Assembly: GCA_003230545.1 (NCBI GenBank)
Contig: QIFB01000010.1
Coordinates: 1 to 42,001, forward strand
Direction: 5' to 3'
Source of the DNA: Gammaproteobacteria bacterium
Lineage (GTDB): Bacteria > Pseudomonadota > Gammaproteobacteria > UBA9214
DNA: 42,001 nt
A model generated the notes under the pieces. That model was not told where the DNA came from and ran no database searches. It saw nothing but the letters and a program-made list of their open reading frames with translations. Position 1 is the first letter of the stretch, and each line of letters starts with the position of its first letter. Positions 24,324-33,013 of the stretch are shown piece by piece. The translations under genes were made by a program, and so were the position numbers.

Positions 24324-26117
24324 TCAGGATGGCCCGGTGACCAGTCGCGGGATTCCGGGCACTGCCGCACGCGTATTCAGCTGGATAATCGTATGACGCC
24401 CGACGATGCCGTCCGTTACCAGTCCATTGTCGCGCTGAAATGCCAGTACCTGTTGAAACAGCGGGTAATCAAAATCCAGCGGATCTGCGGACGGCAGATC
24501 GACGCCCTGCGCAAGTTCGATCTGGCGGCGCAACCAGCCGACGTCCGGGCCCTTGCCGCCAAGTTCCATGTACAAGGTCCCGCCCGGCGGCGCCTGCAAC
24601 ATCAGCACAAAACCGCCGTCCCAGAATCCGGTGATCTCCGCGACCGGGACGCGGTGCACATCAGCGCCGATGCGCAGCAGGGCCATGTCCTGCTCCAGTT
24701 GCTCAAGCACTACCGGAGCACGCTGACCGTCCGCGTTGACCAGTTTCAGTATCACCGGGCGATCCACATATTTCAGCGACGTCCAGTCGCCCGCCCCGAT
24801 CAGGCAGCGCAATCCCTGTTGAACGGCAAAATTACAAAAGTCCGGTTTGACTTCAGGCGGCAACACCATCGACCAGCGTGCGAACAGATCGGTCCAGGAG
24901 CGCCGGTACCAGGAACTGTCCGCGTCCTGCAACCGCTCTGCCAGCGAGGTCTCGACCACCATGGCCGGTTCCGGCACCACTTCGGGTTCCGGGATCACTT
25001 CAGGTTCGGCCAGCACTTCGGGTTCCGGCGGCACCGCAGGTTCCGGCAGCACGGCTGCTACTGCGGCAACCGGTGGCTCCGGCTCGGGTATTTCCTGTAT
25101 CTCCGGTTCCTGCTGCACAACCGGCTCCGGCACCGGATCGACCGGTATATCCACGGCAGCGGCCGGTGCAGGCCGTTCACCAAACAGTGCTGCCTGTATT
25201 TCCGGATGCTGCCAGGGCTGGTAATAGACAGCGGCGGCCGCCAGCCCGGCAATGGCCAGGCCCCAGGCCAGCCGCGGGGACCTGCGGCTGCGCGTGGCCT
25301 CCTCACCCTGTCGTTCAAGTACTTCCCTGGACGCCCGCCTGACAATATCAGGGTCGATATGTGACTTGCCTTCCACGTACGCCCCCAGCATGGCACGGTC
25401 GCATAGCACGTTGATGAGGCGTGGAATACCGCCGGACAAGCGCTGGATCAGGTCGATGGCTCCCTTGTTGAAAATAGCGTGTGAGGTGCCACAGACCTGC
25501 AGGCGGTGCTGTATATAGGCGCCAGCATCATCCCGGTCAATCGGCTCCAGGTGATAGCGTGCCGTGACCCGCTGCGCCAGCTGGCGCATGTGGTCCTGTG
25601 CCAGCAGGGTGCGCAGCTCGGGCTGCCCGATCAGAATGATCTGCAGCAGTTTTTGCGTGGCGGTTTCCAGGTTGGTCAGCAGGCGGACCTGCTCAAGCAC
25701 TTCCGCACTCAGGTTCTGTGCCTCATCAATAATCAGCACCGTGCGGCGGCCCTGTGCATAGGTATCCAGCAAGTGCCGGTTGAGCACGTCGGTCAGTGTC
25801 TTGATGCTGGCTGTATCCGCCGGGTAATCAACACCCAGCTCGTCACACATGGTCGCGATGAGCTCCCCGGCCGTCACCATCGGGTTGAACACCACCGCGA
25901 TGTCCACGTTGGCAGGGACCTGTTCCATCAGGCAGCGACAGATGGTGGTCTTGCCGGTACCGACTTCGCCCGTCAGCTGGACAAAGCCGCCGCCCTCGCC
26001 CAGGCCATACAGCAGGTGCGCCAGCGCCTCGCGGTGGCAGGCGCTCATGTAGAGAAACCGTGGGTCCGGTGTTATCGAGAACGGCCGCTCGGAAAGATTG
26101 AAATGGTTCAGGTACAT
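24324..26117 (-). CDS. gspA: GspA/ExeA-type AAA ATPase with peptidoglycan-binding domain
   Basis: A 597-aa protein. Residues about 1-270 are an AAA ATPase: MYLNHFNLSERPFSITPDP start, Walker A TGEVGTGKTTICR, Walker B VLIIDEAQNL. A membrane helix lies at about 284-302. A Pro-Glu repeat linker (about 325-385) is followed by the periplasmic C-terminus, with a PG_binding_1-like domain at about 535-590 (LVTDGIVGRHTIIQLN). ExeA in Aeromonas drives ExeD secretin assembly in the outer membrane. It is cotranscribed with gspB. Confidence 0.93.
   Translation of the reverse strand: MYLNHFNLSERPFSITPDPRFLYMSACHREALAHLLYGLGEGGGFVQLTGEVGTGKTTICRCLMEQVPANVDIAVVFNPMVTAGELIATMCDELGVDYPADTASIKTLTDVLNRHLLDTYAQGRRTVLIIDEAQNLSAEVLEQVRLLTNLETATQKLLQIILIGQPELRTLLAQDHMRQLAQRVTARYHLEPIDRDDAGAYIQHRLQVCGTSHAIFNKGAIDLIQRLSGGIPRLINVLCDRAMLGAYVEGKSHIDPDIVRRASREVLERQGEEATRSRRSPRLAWGLAIAGLAAAAVYYQPWQHPEIQAALFGERPAPAAAVDIPVDPVPEPVVQQEPEIQEIPEPEPPVAAVAAVLPEPAVPPEPEVLAEPEVIPEPEVVPEPAMVVETSLAERLQDADSSWYRRSWTDLFARWSMVLPPEVKPDFCNFAVQQGLRCLIGAGDWTSLKYVDRPVILKLVNADGQRAPVVLEQLEQDMALLRIGADVHRVPVAEITGFWDGGFVLMLQAPPGGTLYMELGGKGPDVGWLRRQIELAQGVDLPSADPLDFDYPLFQQVLAFQRDNGLVTDGIVGRHTIIQLNTRAAVPGIPRLVTGPS
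24965..25140 (-). repeat. Pro-Glu coding repeats within gspA
   Basis: The stretch encodes repeated PEPEV/LAEPEV/IPEPEV units and is built of degenerate 18-24-bp DNA repeats (GGTTCCGG and GGTTCGG cores). It forms the periplasmic stalk between the membrane helix and the peptidoglycan-binding end and may vary in length between strains. Confidence 0.6.
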
Positions 26118-26580
26118 AGTGTCATCGCATGCCGGATCCCGTAATCACCGGCGGGGTAGCCTTTGTATCACTTGAGACCCTATACTTCAAAGCCTTGTCA
26201 GGCAGTTCACCAAATAATCGTTGTTCATACCACCATCCCAGTCGAAATCCCCCGAATCAGGCTGTTTCTGCTGCTGGTGGTGCAGCTGCCACTGCCCGGC
26301 CCGGCCCGGCCGCGGATCTGGAGCGACTTCGCCCCGCTCTCCGCCCAGCAGACCATACCCGGTGCCGATCACTACCATGATGATTACGAGGATGCACTGA
26401 CCACCGTGGTTATCGACTGGCTGGATACGCCGGCTCGCTGAAAAGCGTGCAATACCCTTACCGTAATGCCCTCCAGCTGCTATATATGTAGGAACGCATT
26501 TCCCCGTGCCCTCGCCGGGACGCATTCCCCCGCGGGGCGCGGGTCCTGCCCGACAAGGCATCAGGCACAGGGTTCTATCC
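26118..26580. other. Intergenic stretch upstream of a small Cys-rich protein
   Basis: About 460 bases without a convincing gene. A forward frame around 26163-26441 has a hydrophobic stretch (RLFLLLVVQL) but no suitable start or ribosome site. Confidence 0.4.
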
Positions 26581-26763
26581 ATGAAGAATTCACTTGCAGA
26601 ACCCCAGCAACCGGCAAAAGCAAAACCGCAAAAGAGCCTGAGCATGCATGACGGCACTGCCGTGTGGTGCGATTGCTGCTCGTGCGAGATGGAGCCCTAC
26701 TGGGCCGCGGTCGCGGAAGAAATGGGAATTGACGTCTATAACGACTACGAGGACGGCGAATAA
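26581..26763 (+). CDS. Small Cys-cluster protein, unknown
   Basis: A 60-aa frame from MKNSLAEPQQPAKAK. The N-terminal half is Lys/Pro/Gln-rich, then comes WCDCCSCEMEPYW with four Cys in a C-x-C-C-x-C arrangement that could bind zinc or iron, then an acidic tail (YNDYEDGE). The ribosome site is weak (AGGG). Its end overlaps the end of the convergent sulfotransferase by 19 bp. Not recognised; the compact Cys motif argues that it is real. Confidence 0.5.
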   Translation: MKNSLAEPQQPAKAKPQKSLSMHDGTAVWCDCCSCEMEPYWAAVAEEMGIDVYNDYEDGE

Positions 26764-27656
26764 CCAAAGTCCGGCCGCATGGTTTCCGTTACCAGCGCAT
26801 CAATCTGCGCCAGCTGCGTGTCGTCAAAGTAGTCGCGGTAGCCACCCACCTTGGCGCGCCGGACCTTGTAGGTATTCGGATCGCCCTTCTTGCCCGGCAC
26901 CAGACGTGCGCCACTGGCGCGGAACGCGTTCTTTTCCTCGAGCTTCTTCATGTTTTCGTAGGCGGCAAATTCCACGGCATCATGGATCTCGGCAGTGGTT
27001 CCGGGGGTATCCATAAAACCGAACAGCCGCTCCAGCGCCGTTACCGGGTCGCGGCGCATATCCTCGTAGCGCAGCACCAGACTGGCCTCGACTTTTGGCA
27101 GTTCCTGTGCCCAGATGTTGAAGAAGCGGATTATGCACGGCAGGCCGGCATCCTCGTTCATGATGAAGTCGAACAGGGGAATGTCGCTGTTATGTGGCGG
27201 GTACCAGTTGAGCTCCTTCTTGCGGCGTTTCATCCGGTACTTCCACTGGAAGAACTGGGAGACTGCCACGTCGCGCGGATCGCGGACCAGCATAATGACC
27301 TTTTTACCGTAGAACTCGGCCTTGTCATCCCAGTTGCCGGTGTAGTTGCGGAGATAATTACTGTGAGTAAAAAACACGCGCGGTACCGCGGGATTGATGC
27401 GATGATAGTTGTCAAAACCCAGCATGTATTTTTCCGGAATGCCTAATTTCTGCTGGTAGTAGCGCGACATCATCACCCGCAGCCAGGTTCGTCCGCTCTT
27501 GCCCCACGACATCAGTACGTAGTCCGTTTGCTGCAGCTTGCGGTTTTCCTCGCGGCCGCGCAGCCAGCGGTCGACCCTGATGCGCCGCTGTCTCGGCAGA
27601 ACGAGACACGGCAGCAGGATCAACTCCCGCGTAATGGCAGGCCAGACATCGTGCAT
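26745..27656 (-). CDS. Sulfotransferase domain protein (copy 1 of paralog set)
   Basis: A 303-aa cytosolic-type sulfotransferase. GKSGRTW (52-58) is the 5'-phosphosulfate loop, LVRDPRDVAVS (123-133) the 3'-phosphate motif, and VLRYEDMRRDP and the C-terminal TYKVRRAKVGGYRDYFDDTQ match the sulfotransfer_1 family. It would transfer sulfate from PAPS to an unknown alcohol or amine acceptor. It is clearly paralogous to the proteins at 28561-29499 (very close) and 34096-35058. The ATG lacks a clear ribosome site, so the start is uncertain. It is divergent from the 2OG oxygenase gene. Confidence 0.9.
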   Translation of the reverse strand: MHDVWPAITRELILLPCLVLPRQRRIRVDRWLRGREENRKLQQTDYVLMSWGKSGRTWLRVMMSRYYQQKLGIPEKYMLGFDNYHRINPAVPRVFFTHSNYLRNYTGNWDDKAEFYGKKVIMLVRDPRDVAVSQFFQWKYRMKRRKKELNWYPPHNSDIPLFDFIMNEDAGLPCIIRFFNIWAQELPKVEASLVLRYEDMRRDPVTALERLFGFMDTPGTTAEIHDAVEFAAYENMKKLEEKNAFRASGARLVPGKKGDPNTYKVRRAKVGGYRDYFDDTQLAQIDALVTETMRPDFGYSPSS

Positions 27657-27882
27657 ATGGTGGTTACGGTTTTCCTGGTCAATTTGCCCGACAGGGCGGC
27701 GTAGTGTAAACCAAACACCGGGGGTTTTTCCCGATAGCCGGGCCCGCGAACCAGCGGGTTCGGAGTGTAATTGACCAGCGGGTAAGCTGCTGATTCCTGG
27801 ATGCCCGGCGCATCTGCTACACTCGGCCTGGAAAGCACAGTTAATTCAGATACCTGAATTCAACCCCAGGTATGATCCAGCC

Positions 27883-28512
27883 ATGACATACGTCGATCTA
27901 ACCGCCATCGAAGCCACCCCTCTGACAGCGGATCCGTATGATTATATGGTGGTGCCGGACTGTATCAGCGCAACCGGACTGGTAGCGGCCAACCGTGATT
28001 ACCCTGATATCGACACCCCGGGGAACAAGGATCTGGAAGAACTGCAGTACGGCCCGGGCTTCCAGGGCCTGATCGATGAACTCGAGAGCCCCGAATTACG
28101 GCAGGCCATCAGCGACAAGTTCAACGTCGACCTCGATGATGCCTGGACCACAATCACGGTACGCAAATTCTGTGAGCCCAGCGATGGCAACATCCATACC
28201 GACCACTGGAGCAAGGTGATCACGGTGCTGGTCTACTTCAATACCGACTGGGACAACAATACCGGGCAATTACGCCTGCTGCGCTCACCCGATGATATCG
28301 AGGACTACGCGGCCGAGGTCCCGCCGGCCGGCGGGACCCTGCTGGCCTTCCGGCGCACCGACATCTCGTGGCATGGCCACAAGCGCTTCGTCGGCGAACG
28401 CCGCATGTTGCAGCTGAATTTCGTGAAAACCGGGCGCACCGCCCGTTATACCCAGCAATTTGCCCGGTTCTCGACGCGCATGATGAAACGCGTCGCCAGA
28501 CTCGTTCAATAA
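27883..28512 (+). CDS. 2OG-Fe(II) oxygenase (prolyl-hydroxylase-like)
   Basis: A 209-aa double-stranded beta-helix protein. Iron ligands would be H105 and D107 (IHTDHW) and H164 (SWHGHKRF); R173 or R174 would bind 2-oxoglutarate. GGTLLAFRRTD before the distal His is typical of the family. Substrate unknown; hydroxylation of a sugar, lipid or protein is possible. It lies between two paralogous sulfotransferase genes and 48 nt ahead of the second, so hydroxylation followed by sulfation of the same acceptor is an attractive inference. Confidence 0.87.
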   Translation: MTYVDLTAIEATPLTADPYDYMVVPDCISATGLVAANRDYPDIDTPGNKDLEELQYGPGFQGLIDELESPELRQAISDKFNVDLDDAWTTITVRKFCEPSDGNIHTDHWSKVITVLVYFNTDWDNNTGQLRLLRSPDDIEDYAAEVPPAGGTLLAFRRTDISWHGHKRFVGERRMLQLNFVKTGRTARYTQQFARFSTRMMKRVARLVQ

Positions 28513-28560
28513 GATACCGGGGCCGTGACGCCCCGCCATCCGAAACCCAGGACACAGACC

Positions 28561-29499
28561 ATGCTCCAGGTAGTACACGCCGGCAGACAGCTGTTTCGCT
28601 CGATATGGAAAAAGCTCTCGCGCCGATTGTTGCGCGCGGCTCTGCTGTTCGCGTCCGAAGACCGTAAAACGGCGGCGGAACGCTGGCTTCGGGGGCGTGA
28701 ACAGAACCGGAAACTGCAGCAGTCAGATATCGTCATCGTTTCCTTCGGCAAGAGCGGGCGCACCTGGCTGCGGGTCATGCTGTCGCGCCTCTACCAGGTC
28801 AAGCATGGCCTGTCGCAACGCTACCTGATGGGGTTCGACAATTTTCACTACATGAACCGCGCCATCCCGAAGGTATTTTATACCCACGACAACTACATCA
28901 AGGACTACACCGGCAACGCGGACTCCAAGGTAGATTTCTATGACCGCAAGGTGGTACTGCTGGCGCGCGACCCGCGCGATGTCGCGGTGTCCCAGTACTT
29001 CCAGTGGCAGTACCGCATGAAGCCCAACAAGAAAATTCTCAACAAGTACCCCGGTGAAGGTAAAGAGGTTCCGATCTACGACTTCGTCATGGACAAGGAT
29101 GCCGGACTGCCCAAGGTGATCGAATTCATGAACCTGTGGACTCGTGAAAGCCCGCGCCTGAAAGGCTTTTTCCTGCTGCGTTACGAGGACCTGCGCACAG
29201 CGCCGGAAGCCACGCTGGAAAGGCTGCTGGAATTCATGGGGACGCCGGGAACACCGGAGGAAATCCACGATGCGGTTGAGTTCTCGTCCTATGAGAACAT
29301 GAAAATAATGGAGCAGAAAAAGACCTTCTGGCTCAGCGGTGGACGCATGGTGCCGAAGGACCGCGACAATCCGAATACCTACAAGGTCCGGCGCGCCAAA
29401 GTCGGTGGCTACCGCGACTACTTCGACGAGGCACAGGTCGCGCAAATCGAGACGCTGGTCAATGACACCCTGTCACCAGAGTTTGGTTACAACACATAA
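28561..29499 (+). CDS. Sulfotransferase domain protein (copy 2 of paralog set)
   Basis: A 312-aa protein; the start MLQVVHAGRQ has AGGA at good spacing, better than the ATG/GTG options upstream. GKSGRTW (63-69), ARDPRDVAVS (135-144), LLRYEDLRTAP and the C-terminal TYKVRRAKVGGYRDYFDE match sulfotransfer_1. Shared segments (RWLRGRE-NRKLQQ, GKSGRTWLRVM, RDPRDVAVSQ-FQW, KVGGYRDYF) show a recent duplication with the gene at 26745-27656, in inverted orientation. It follows the 2OG oxygenase in the same direction. Confidence 0.92.
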   Translation: MLQVVHAGRQLFRSIWKKLSRRLLRAALLFASEDRKTAAERWLRGREQNRKLQQSDIVIVSFGKSGRTWLRVMLSRLYQVKHGLSQRYLMGFDNFHYMNRAIPKVFYTHDNYIKDYTGNADSKVDFYDRKVVLLARDPRDVAVSQYFQWQYRMKPNKKILNKYPGEGKEVPIYDFVMDKDAGLPKVIEFMNLWTRESPRLKGFFLLRYEDLRTAPEATLERLLEFMGTPGTPEEIHDAVEFSSYENMKIMEQKKTFWLSGGRMVPKDRDNPNTYKVRRAKVGGYRDYFDEAQVAQIETLVNDTLSPEFGYNT

Positions 29500-29627
29500 A
29501 CGGGGTCAGGTAAGGTGCAATAGCGAAGCGTATTGCACCGCAGATATTGACCATACGGCGCAATGCATTTCATTTATTGCGCCCTACTCAACTACCCGAG
29601 AAAGAGGAAAATCTGCTCTGACCCGTC
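29500..29627. repeat. Composite palindromic repeat (family C)
   Basis: GGTGCAATAGCG...TATTGCACC (29514-29539) and GGCGCAATGC...TTATTGCGCC (29557-29583) are two REP-like palindromes. They are flanked by the inverted ends ACGGGGTCAG (29499-29508 area) and CTGACCCGT (29618-29626 area). This looks like a MITE-like or paired REP unit between two genes. Confidence 0.6.
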
Positions 29628-29645
29628 CTTTTAAAGGACTTCATC

Positions 29646-30872
29646 ATGTCATATTCAAAATTCGATCCAGGAATTGCAGCAACACTCGTAATCACGCTGC
29701 TCCTGTACGCGTGTGATGGCGGATCTTCTGGCGGAGGAAAGAATCGCCCAGCGCAACCTCCTCCCGGCAACCCGACCATCGCCCTCGCGTCTGTATTCCC
29801 GGGCGTATCATTCATTGGCCTGCTTGGGTTATTGCAGGCACCGGGAGATTCCAGCCGCTGGTTCGCCGTCGAGCAACGTGGAATGGTGTGGGTATTCGAT
29901 AATGACCCGAACGTTGCGACAGCCACACTCTTTATAGACATCACTGCACGTGTGGATTCCGGGTCGAACGAGGCAGGCCTGCTGGGAATGGCCTTTCATC
30001 CCGACTGGGGAACAAACGGCAACTTTGAAGTATTCCTCTCGTATACACGCACCGGCGCACCACTTGAATCGTATGTCTCGCGTTTCTACAGCCTGGATAA
30101 TGGCGCCACGCTCGATAACAGTGTGGAAGATGTGATCATGACTGTGCTGCAGCCATCCGGTAATCACAACGGTGGCAATATCGAATTTGGTCCCGACGGC
30201 TATTTGTATGGTGGCTGGGGAGACGGTGGCGGGGCTGGCGACCCGCAGGACAATGCTCAAAACACATGGAACCTTCTCGGTTCGTTTACCCGTGTGGATG
30301 TTGACGGTGGCACACCGTATGCCATTCCGGCCAATAACCCGTTTGCAGCAAATGGAGTCTGCACGCAAGGTGTCGGCGGCGCGCCCTGCCCCGAGATTCT
30401 TGCCTGGGGATTACGCAATCCGTGGCGCTGGAGTTTTGACAACTCGACGGGTGATCTTTGGGCCGGTGATGTGGGCCAGGGAGCAATCGAAGAGGTTGAT
30501 GTAATCGAACCTGGCAATAACTACGGCTGGCGCTGTCGTGAAGGATCAACCGTATTCGATAACTCTGGTAACTGCCCGGCGGGGCTGATCGACCCGATAA
30601 CGGAATACGATCATGGTGTTGGCCGGTCAATTACTGGCGGTTACGTTTATCGGGGTTCGGCTATTCCGGATCTGCGCGGTTTCTACGTTTTCGGCGATTT
30701 CATCTCGGGCAGAATCTGGTCACTGCCGGCAACCAGCGGCACCGGAAGTGCGGCAGATGAGTTACTGGACACAAGCTTGTTAATATCCTCATTTGCGGTA
30801 GACAATGACAATGAACTCTACGTACTCGATTTCGCGGCCGGCAATATTTACAAGATCATTGGCGCGCCATAA
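29646..30872 (+). CDS. PQQ-dependent sugar dehydrogenase-like lipoprotein
   Basis: A 408-aa protein with a lipoprotein signal (LVITLLLYAC, lipobox Cys about residue 24, then a Gly/Ser linker). The rest is a beta-propeller of the soluble glucose/sorbosone dehydrogenase family: LLGMAFHPDWGTNG, GNHNGGNIEFGPDGYLY, WGLRNPWRWSFD, GDVGQGAIEEVDVI and NYGWRCREG are family segments. It should be envelope-anchored and oxidise a sugar or related alcohol using PQQ, substrate unknown. AAAGGA precedes the ATG. No PQQ synthesis genes are in view. Confidence 0.9.
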   Translation: MSYSKFDPGIAATLVITLLLYACDGGSSGGGKNRPAQPPPGNPTIALASVFPGVSFIGLLGLLQAPGDSSRWFAVEQRGMVWVFDNDPNVATATLFIDITARVDSGSNEAGLLGMAFHPDWGTNGNFEVFLSYTRTGAPLESYVSRFYSLDNGATLDNSVEDVIMTVLQPSGNHNGGNIEFGPDGYLYGGWGDGGGAGDPQDNAQNTWNLLGSFTRVDVDGGTPYAIPANNPFAANGVCTQGVGGAPCPEILAWGLRNPWRWSFDNSTGDLWAGDVGQGAIEEVDVIEPGNNYGWRCREGSTVFDNSGNCPAGLIDPITEYDHGVGRSITGGYVYRGSAIPDLRGFYVFGDFISGRIWSLPATSGTGSAADELLDTSLLISSFAVDNDNELYVLDFAAGNIYKIIGAP

Positions 30873-30893
30873 AATGTGTTCTGACACCGATGT

Positions 30894-31796
30894 TCAGGCC
30901 GCCTGCTTCGAGATGCGCCCGATGACCTCGAATGCATCGTGGCGCACGTGGTTCTTCGCCATTTCATCACGCACCAGGTCCTCGCCAAACACGCCCTTCT
31001 CAAGACACTCGGCGACCAGCTGGAAAAAGAACCGTTCCTGGTTCGGGTCCGGGTTCTGTTTGTACTTGCCGGTGAATTTATAGTCCCCGAACAGCGCGCG
31101 GCGGGCGCGGCGAATCCAGTGACGCGGCGGAAACAGACGGAAGGTATCGGCCGGACGGTAATCTACCGGCAAGCCGGTTTTCCACGGCTGGGTCTTGCGC
31201 TTTGTGGTATGCAGCATCTTCGTCTGCGACGTCAGGTGGTCGAAGTCATTCCATTCGGGCTCGAAGAAGCCGATGCTGCCGGGATCCTCGTACTTGAGAC
31301 AGACCCATTTCATGTAGTCACGCTGGAACTCGAACATCGCGTCAAACTGCTCCTCGACCTTCCAGTGTGTGAGTTTTGCATTTTCAAGCAGCATCACGCT
31401 GGTGGCCAGGCAACCGCGCTTGCCCTTGTTGCCGGACTTGGGGCGGCACATGATGGCCTTGCCCTGCATGTCACGTGACAGCAGGTCCCAGATATCGGCA
31501 ATGGCAAACACGTCCGGATCGATGACCACGGAACGGCCTTTGTAGTCCATCAATTGGGGTGGCAAGAACCGCGTCGGCGTGAAGGATTGCAGGTCATCGC
31601 GCACCCATTCACGCTTGTCACCGTCGCGAAGATAATAATCACCCTCGCGCGCCTTCAGGAACGGAAAGTCATCATAGGGCATGATGCGGATATCAAAACG
31701 GTCGTTGTGCTGCGAGTTACGCCGCAAGGCATATTCGGCCACCAGCGCACCCAGCCACTGCTTGTCATTGGCCTGGATAAATACACAATGGTCCAT
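30894..31796 (-). CDS. Glycosyltransferase-like protein (GT8-like, tentative)
   Basis: A 300-aa protein from MDHCVFIQANDKQWLGALVAEYAL; AGGGG before the ATG supports this start. The opening, a central YKGRSVVIDPDVFAIADIWDL segment with a DPD triad at 93-95 (a DxD-like metal-sugar site), and KWVCLKYEDPGSIGFFEPEWNDFD resemble GT-A fold transferases that use nucleotide sugars. No signal peptide. The family is not firmly recognised. It lies tail-to-tail with the sugar dehydrogenase gene inside the sulfotransferase region. Confidence 0.55.
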   Translation of the reverse strand: MDHCVFIQANDKQWLGALVAEYALRRNSQHNDRFDIRIMPYDDFPFLKAREGDYYLRDGDKREWVRDDLQSFTPTRFLPPQLMDYKGRSVVIDPDVFAIADIWDLLSRDMQGKAIMCRPKSGNKGKRGCLATSVMLLENAKLTHWKVEEQFDAMFEFQRDYMKWVCLKYEDPGSIGFFEPEWNDFDHLTSQTKMLHTTKRKTQPWKTGLPVDYRPADTFRLFPPRHWIRRARRALFGDYKFTGKYKQNPDPNQERFFFQLVAECLEKGVFGEDLVRDEMAKNHVRHDAFEVIGRISKQAA

Positions 31797-32008
31797 AGGA
31801 AACCCCTGGTAACCCCTGGTAAGCAGTGGCCCGGGCTGTCGTCGGGCCGGCAATTTCGATGAGGGAAAAATTATATCATGACAAACGCCGCCGCTTTTAT
31901 TGATCCGGCGCACACGTCACCGCCAGGTTTTGGGATTTGACCCGGGATGCCGCACAATAGGCGCATGCTCGGATATTTCCAACGACCCGGCCGGCTGACA
32001 CCCTGACC

Positions 32009-32942
32009 ATGGCCAGACTGTTCCTCGGCAGTTCCCTGAAGAAGCTCACAGACCGTGCTCCGGCGGTGCGCCAGCTGCTGTGGGCCATTGAGGCCCTGCT
32101 GATCGCCATCCCGCTGGGCCTCGCCTGGCTGCTGCCACCGGGCATGGCCTCCAGTGCCGGCGCACGGCTGTTCCGCCTGATCGGCCCGCACCTCGACAAG
32201 ACCCGTAAATTCCGGCGCAACCTGACGCTCGCCTTCCCGCAACGGTCAGCCGCTGAAATCGAGGCCCTGATCCGGGACAACTGGGGCAATGTCGGGGCAA
32301 CGCTGGCGGAGTTTCCCCACCTCCCCGCGATCGCCCATGGCACGGCTCGAGATCGTCAATCACTGCAGCAGCGAGGTGTTCCGCAAGGATGGAAAATCCG
32401 CCATCTTCGTCGCTGCCCACCTGTCCAACTGGGAGGTCCCGGCCGTCGTCGTGGTGCAGCTTGGCATCCCCGTCAGTGGCATCTACACCCCGCTGCAAAA
32501 CCCGTGGCTGAACCGGATGTTGCTCAAGGCGCGTGCTGCCATCGGTTGCGGACTGATACCGCGCGAGGGTGGCCTCCGGATCCTGATACAGGAACTCGGC
32601 AAGGGCCGCTCGATTGGCCTGCTGGTGGATCAGCGCGTCGATGCCGGGGAACCGGTGCCGTTTTTCGGGCACGACATGCTGACCTCGACCACCCCGGCAA
32701 CGCTGGCGCTGCGCTATGACTATGACCTGATCCCGATACGGGTGGAACGCACCGCCCCGGCGCGTTTCCGGGTCACCCTCTACCCACCGGTCACGGTGCC
32801 GGAGAGGGCCACGGACAAACACCAGCGGTCCGTACAAATGACATATGAAATCAACAAGTTATTTGAAGAATGGATCAGGGCGCAGCCACATGAATGGTTG
32901 TGCACCAAGCGCCGCTGGGCCAAAGACGCCACCCCCGGCTGA
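32009..32942 (+). pseudogene. LpxL/HtrB-type lipid acyltransferase, frameshifted
   Basis: Two overlapping frames together make one acyltransferase. The first (from ATG 32009) gives the N-terminus: a membrane helix (LLIAIPLGLAWLLPPG), FRRNLTLAFPQRS and IRDNWGNVGATLAEFPHLP. It loses homology near 32335. The second frame continues with ARLEIVN and the catalytic AHLSNWE motif (HX4E), PREGGLRILIQELGKG, LLVDQRVDAGEPVPFFG and CTKRRWA to a stop at 32942. One extra base near 32333-32345 (CGCCCATGG) would explain it. Such enzymes add secondary acyl chains to lipid A. It may be a real pseudogene or an assembly error. Confidence 0.8.
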
Positions 32943-33013
32943 TTCTCCGCGGCACTGTCCGTCGCAGCTCTTTATAATGCAGCGCTCTTCTTGCCGAACG
33001 CGATACCGCTACC

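Noticed and set aside
26163-26441. 92-codon frame with a hydrophobic segment before the small Cys protein
   Set aside because: No ribosome site, and the hydrophobic part is internal with no usable start near it; composition is not convincing.
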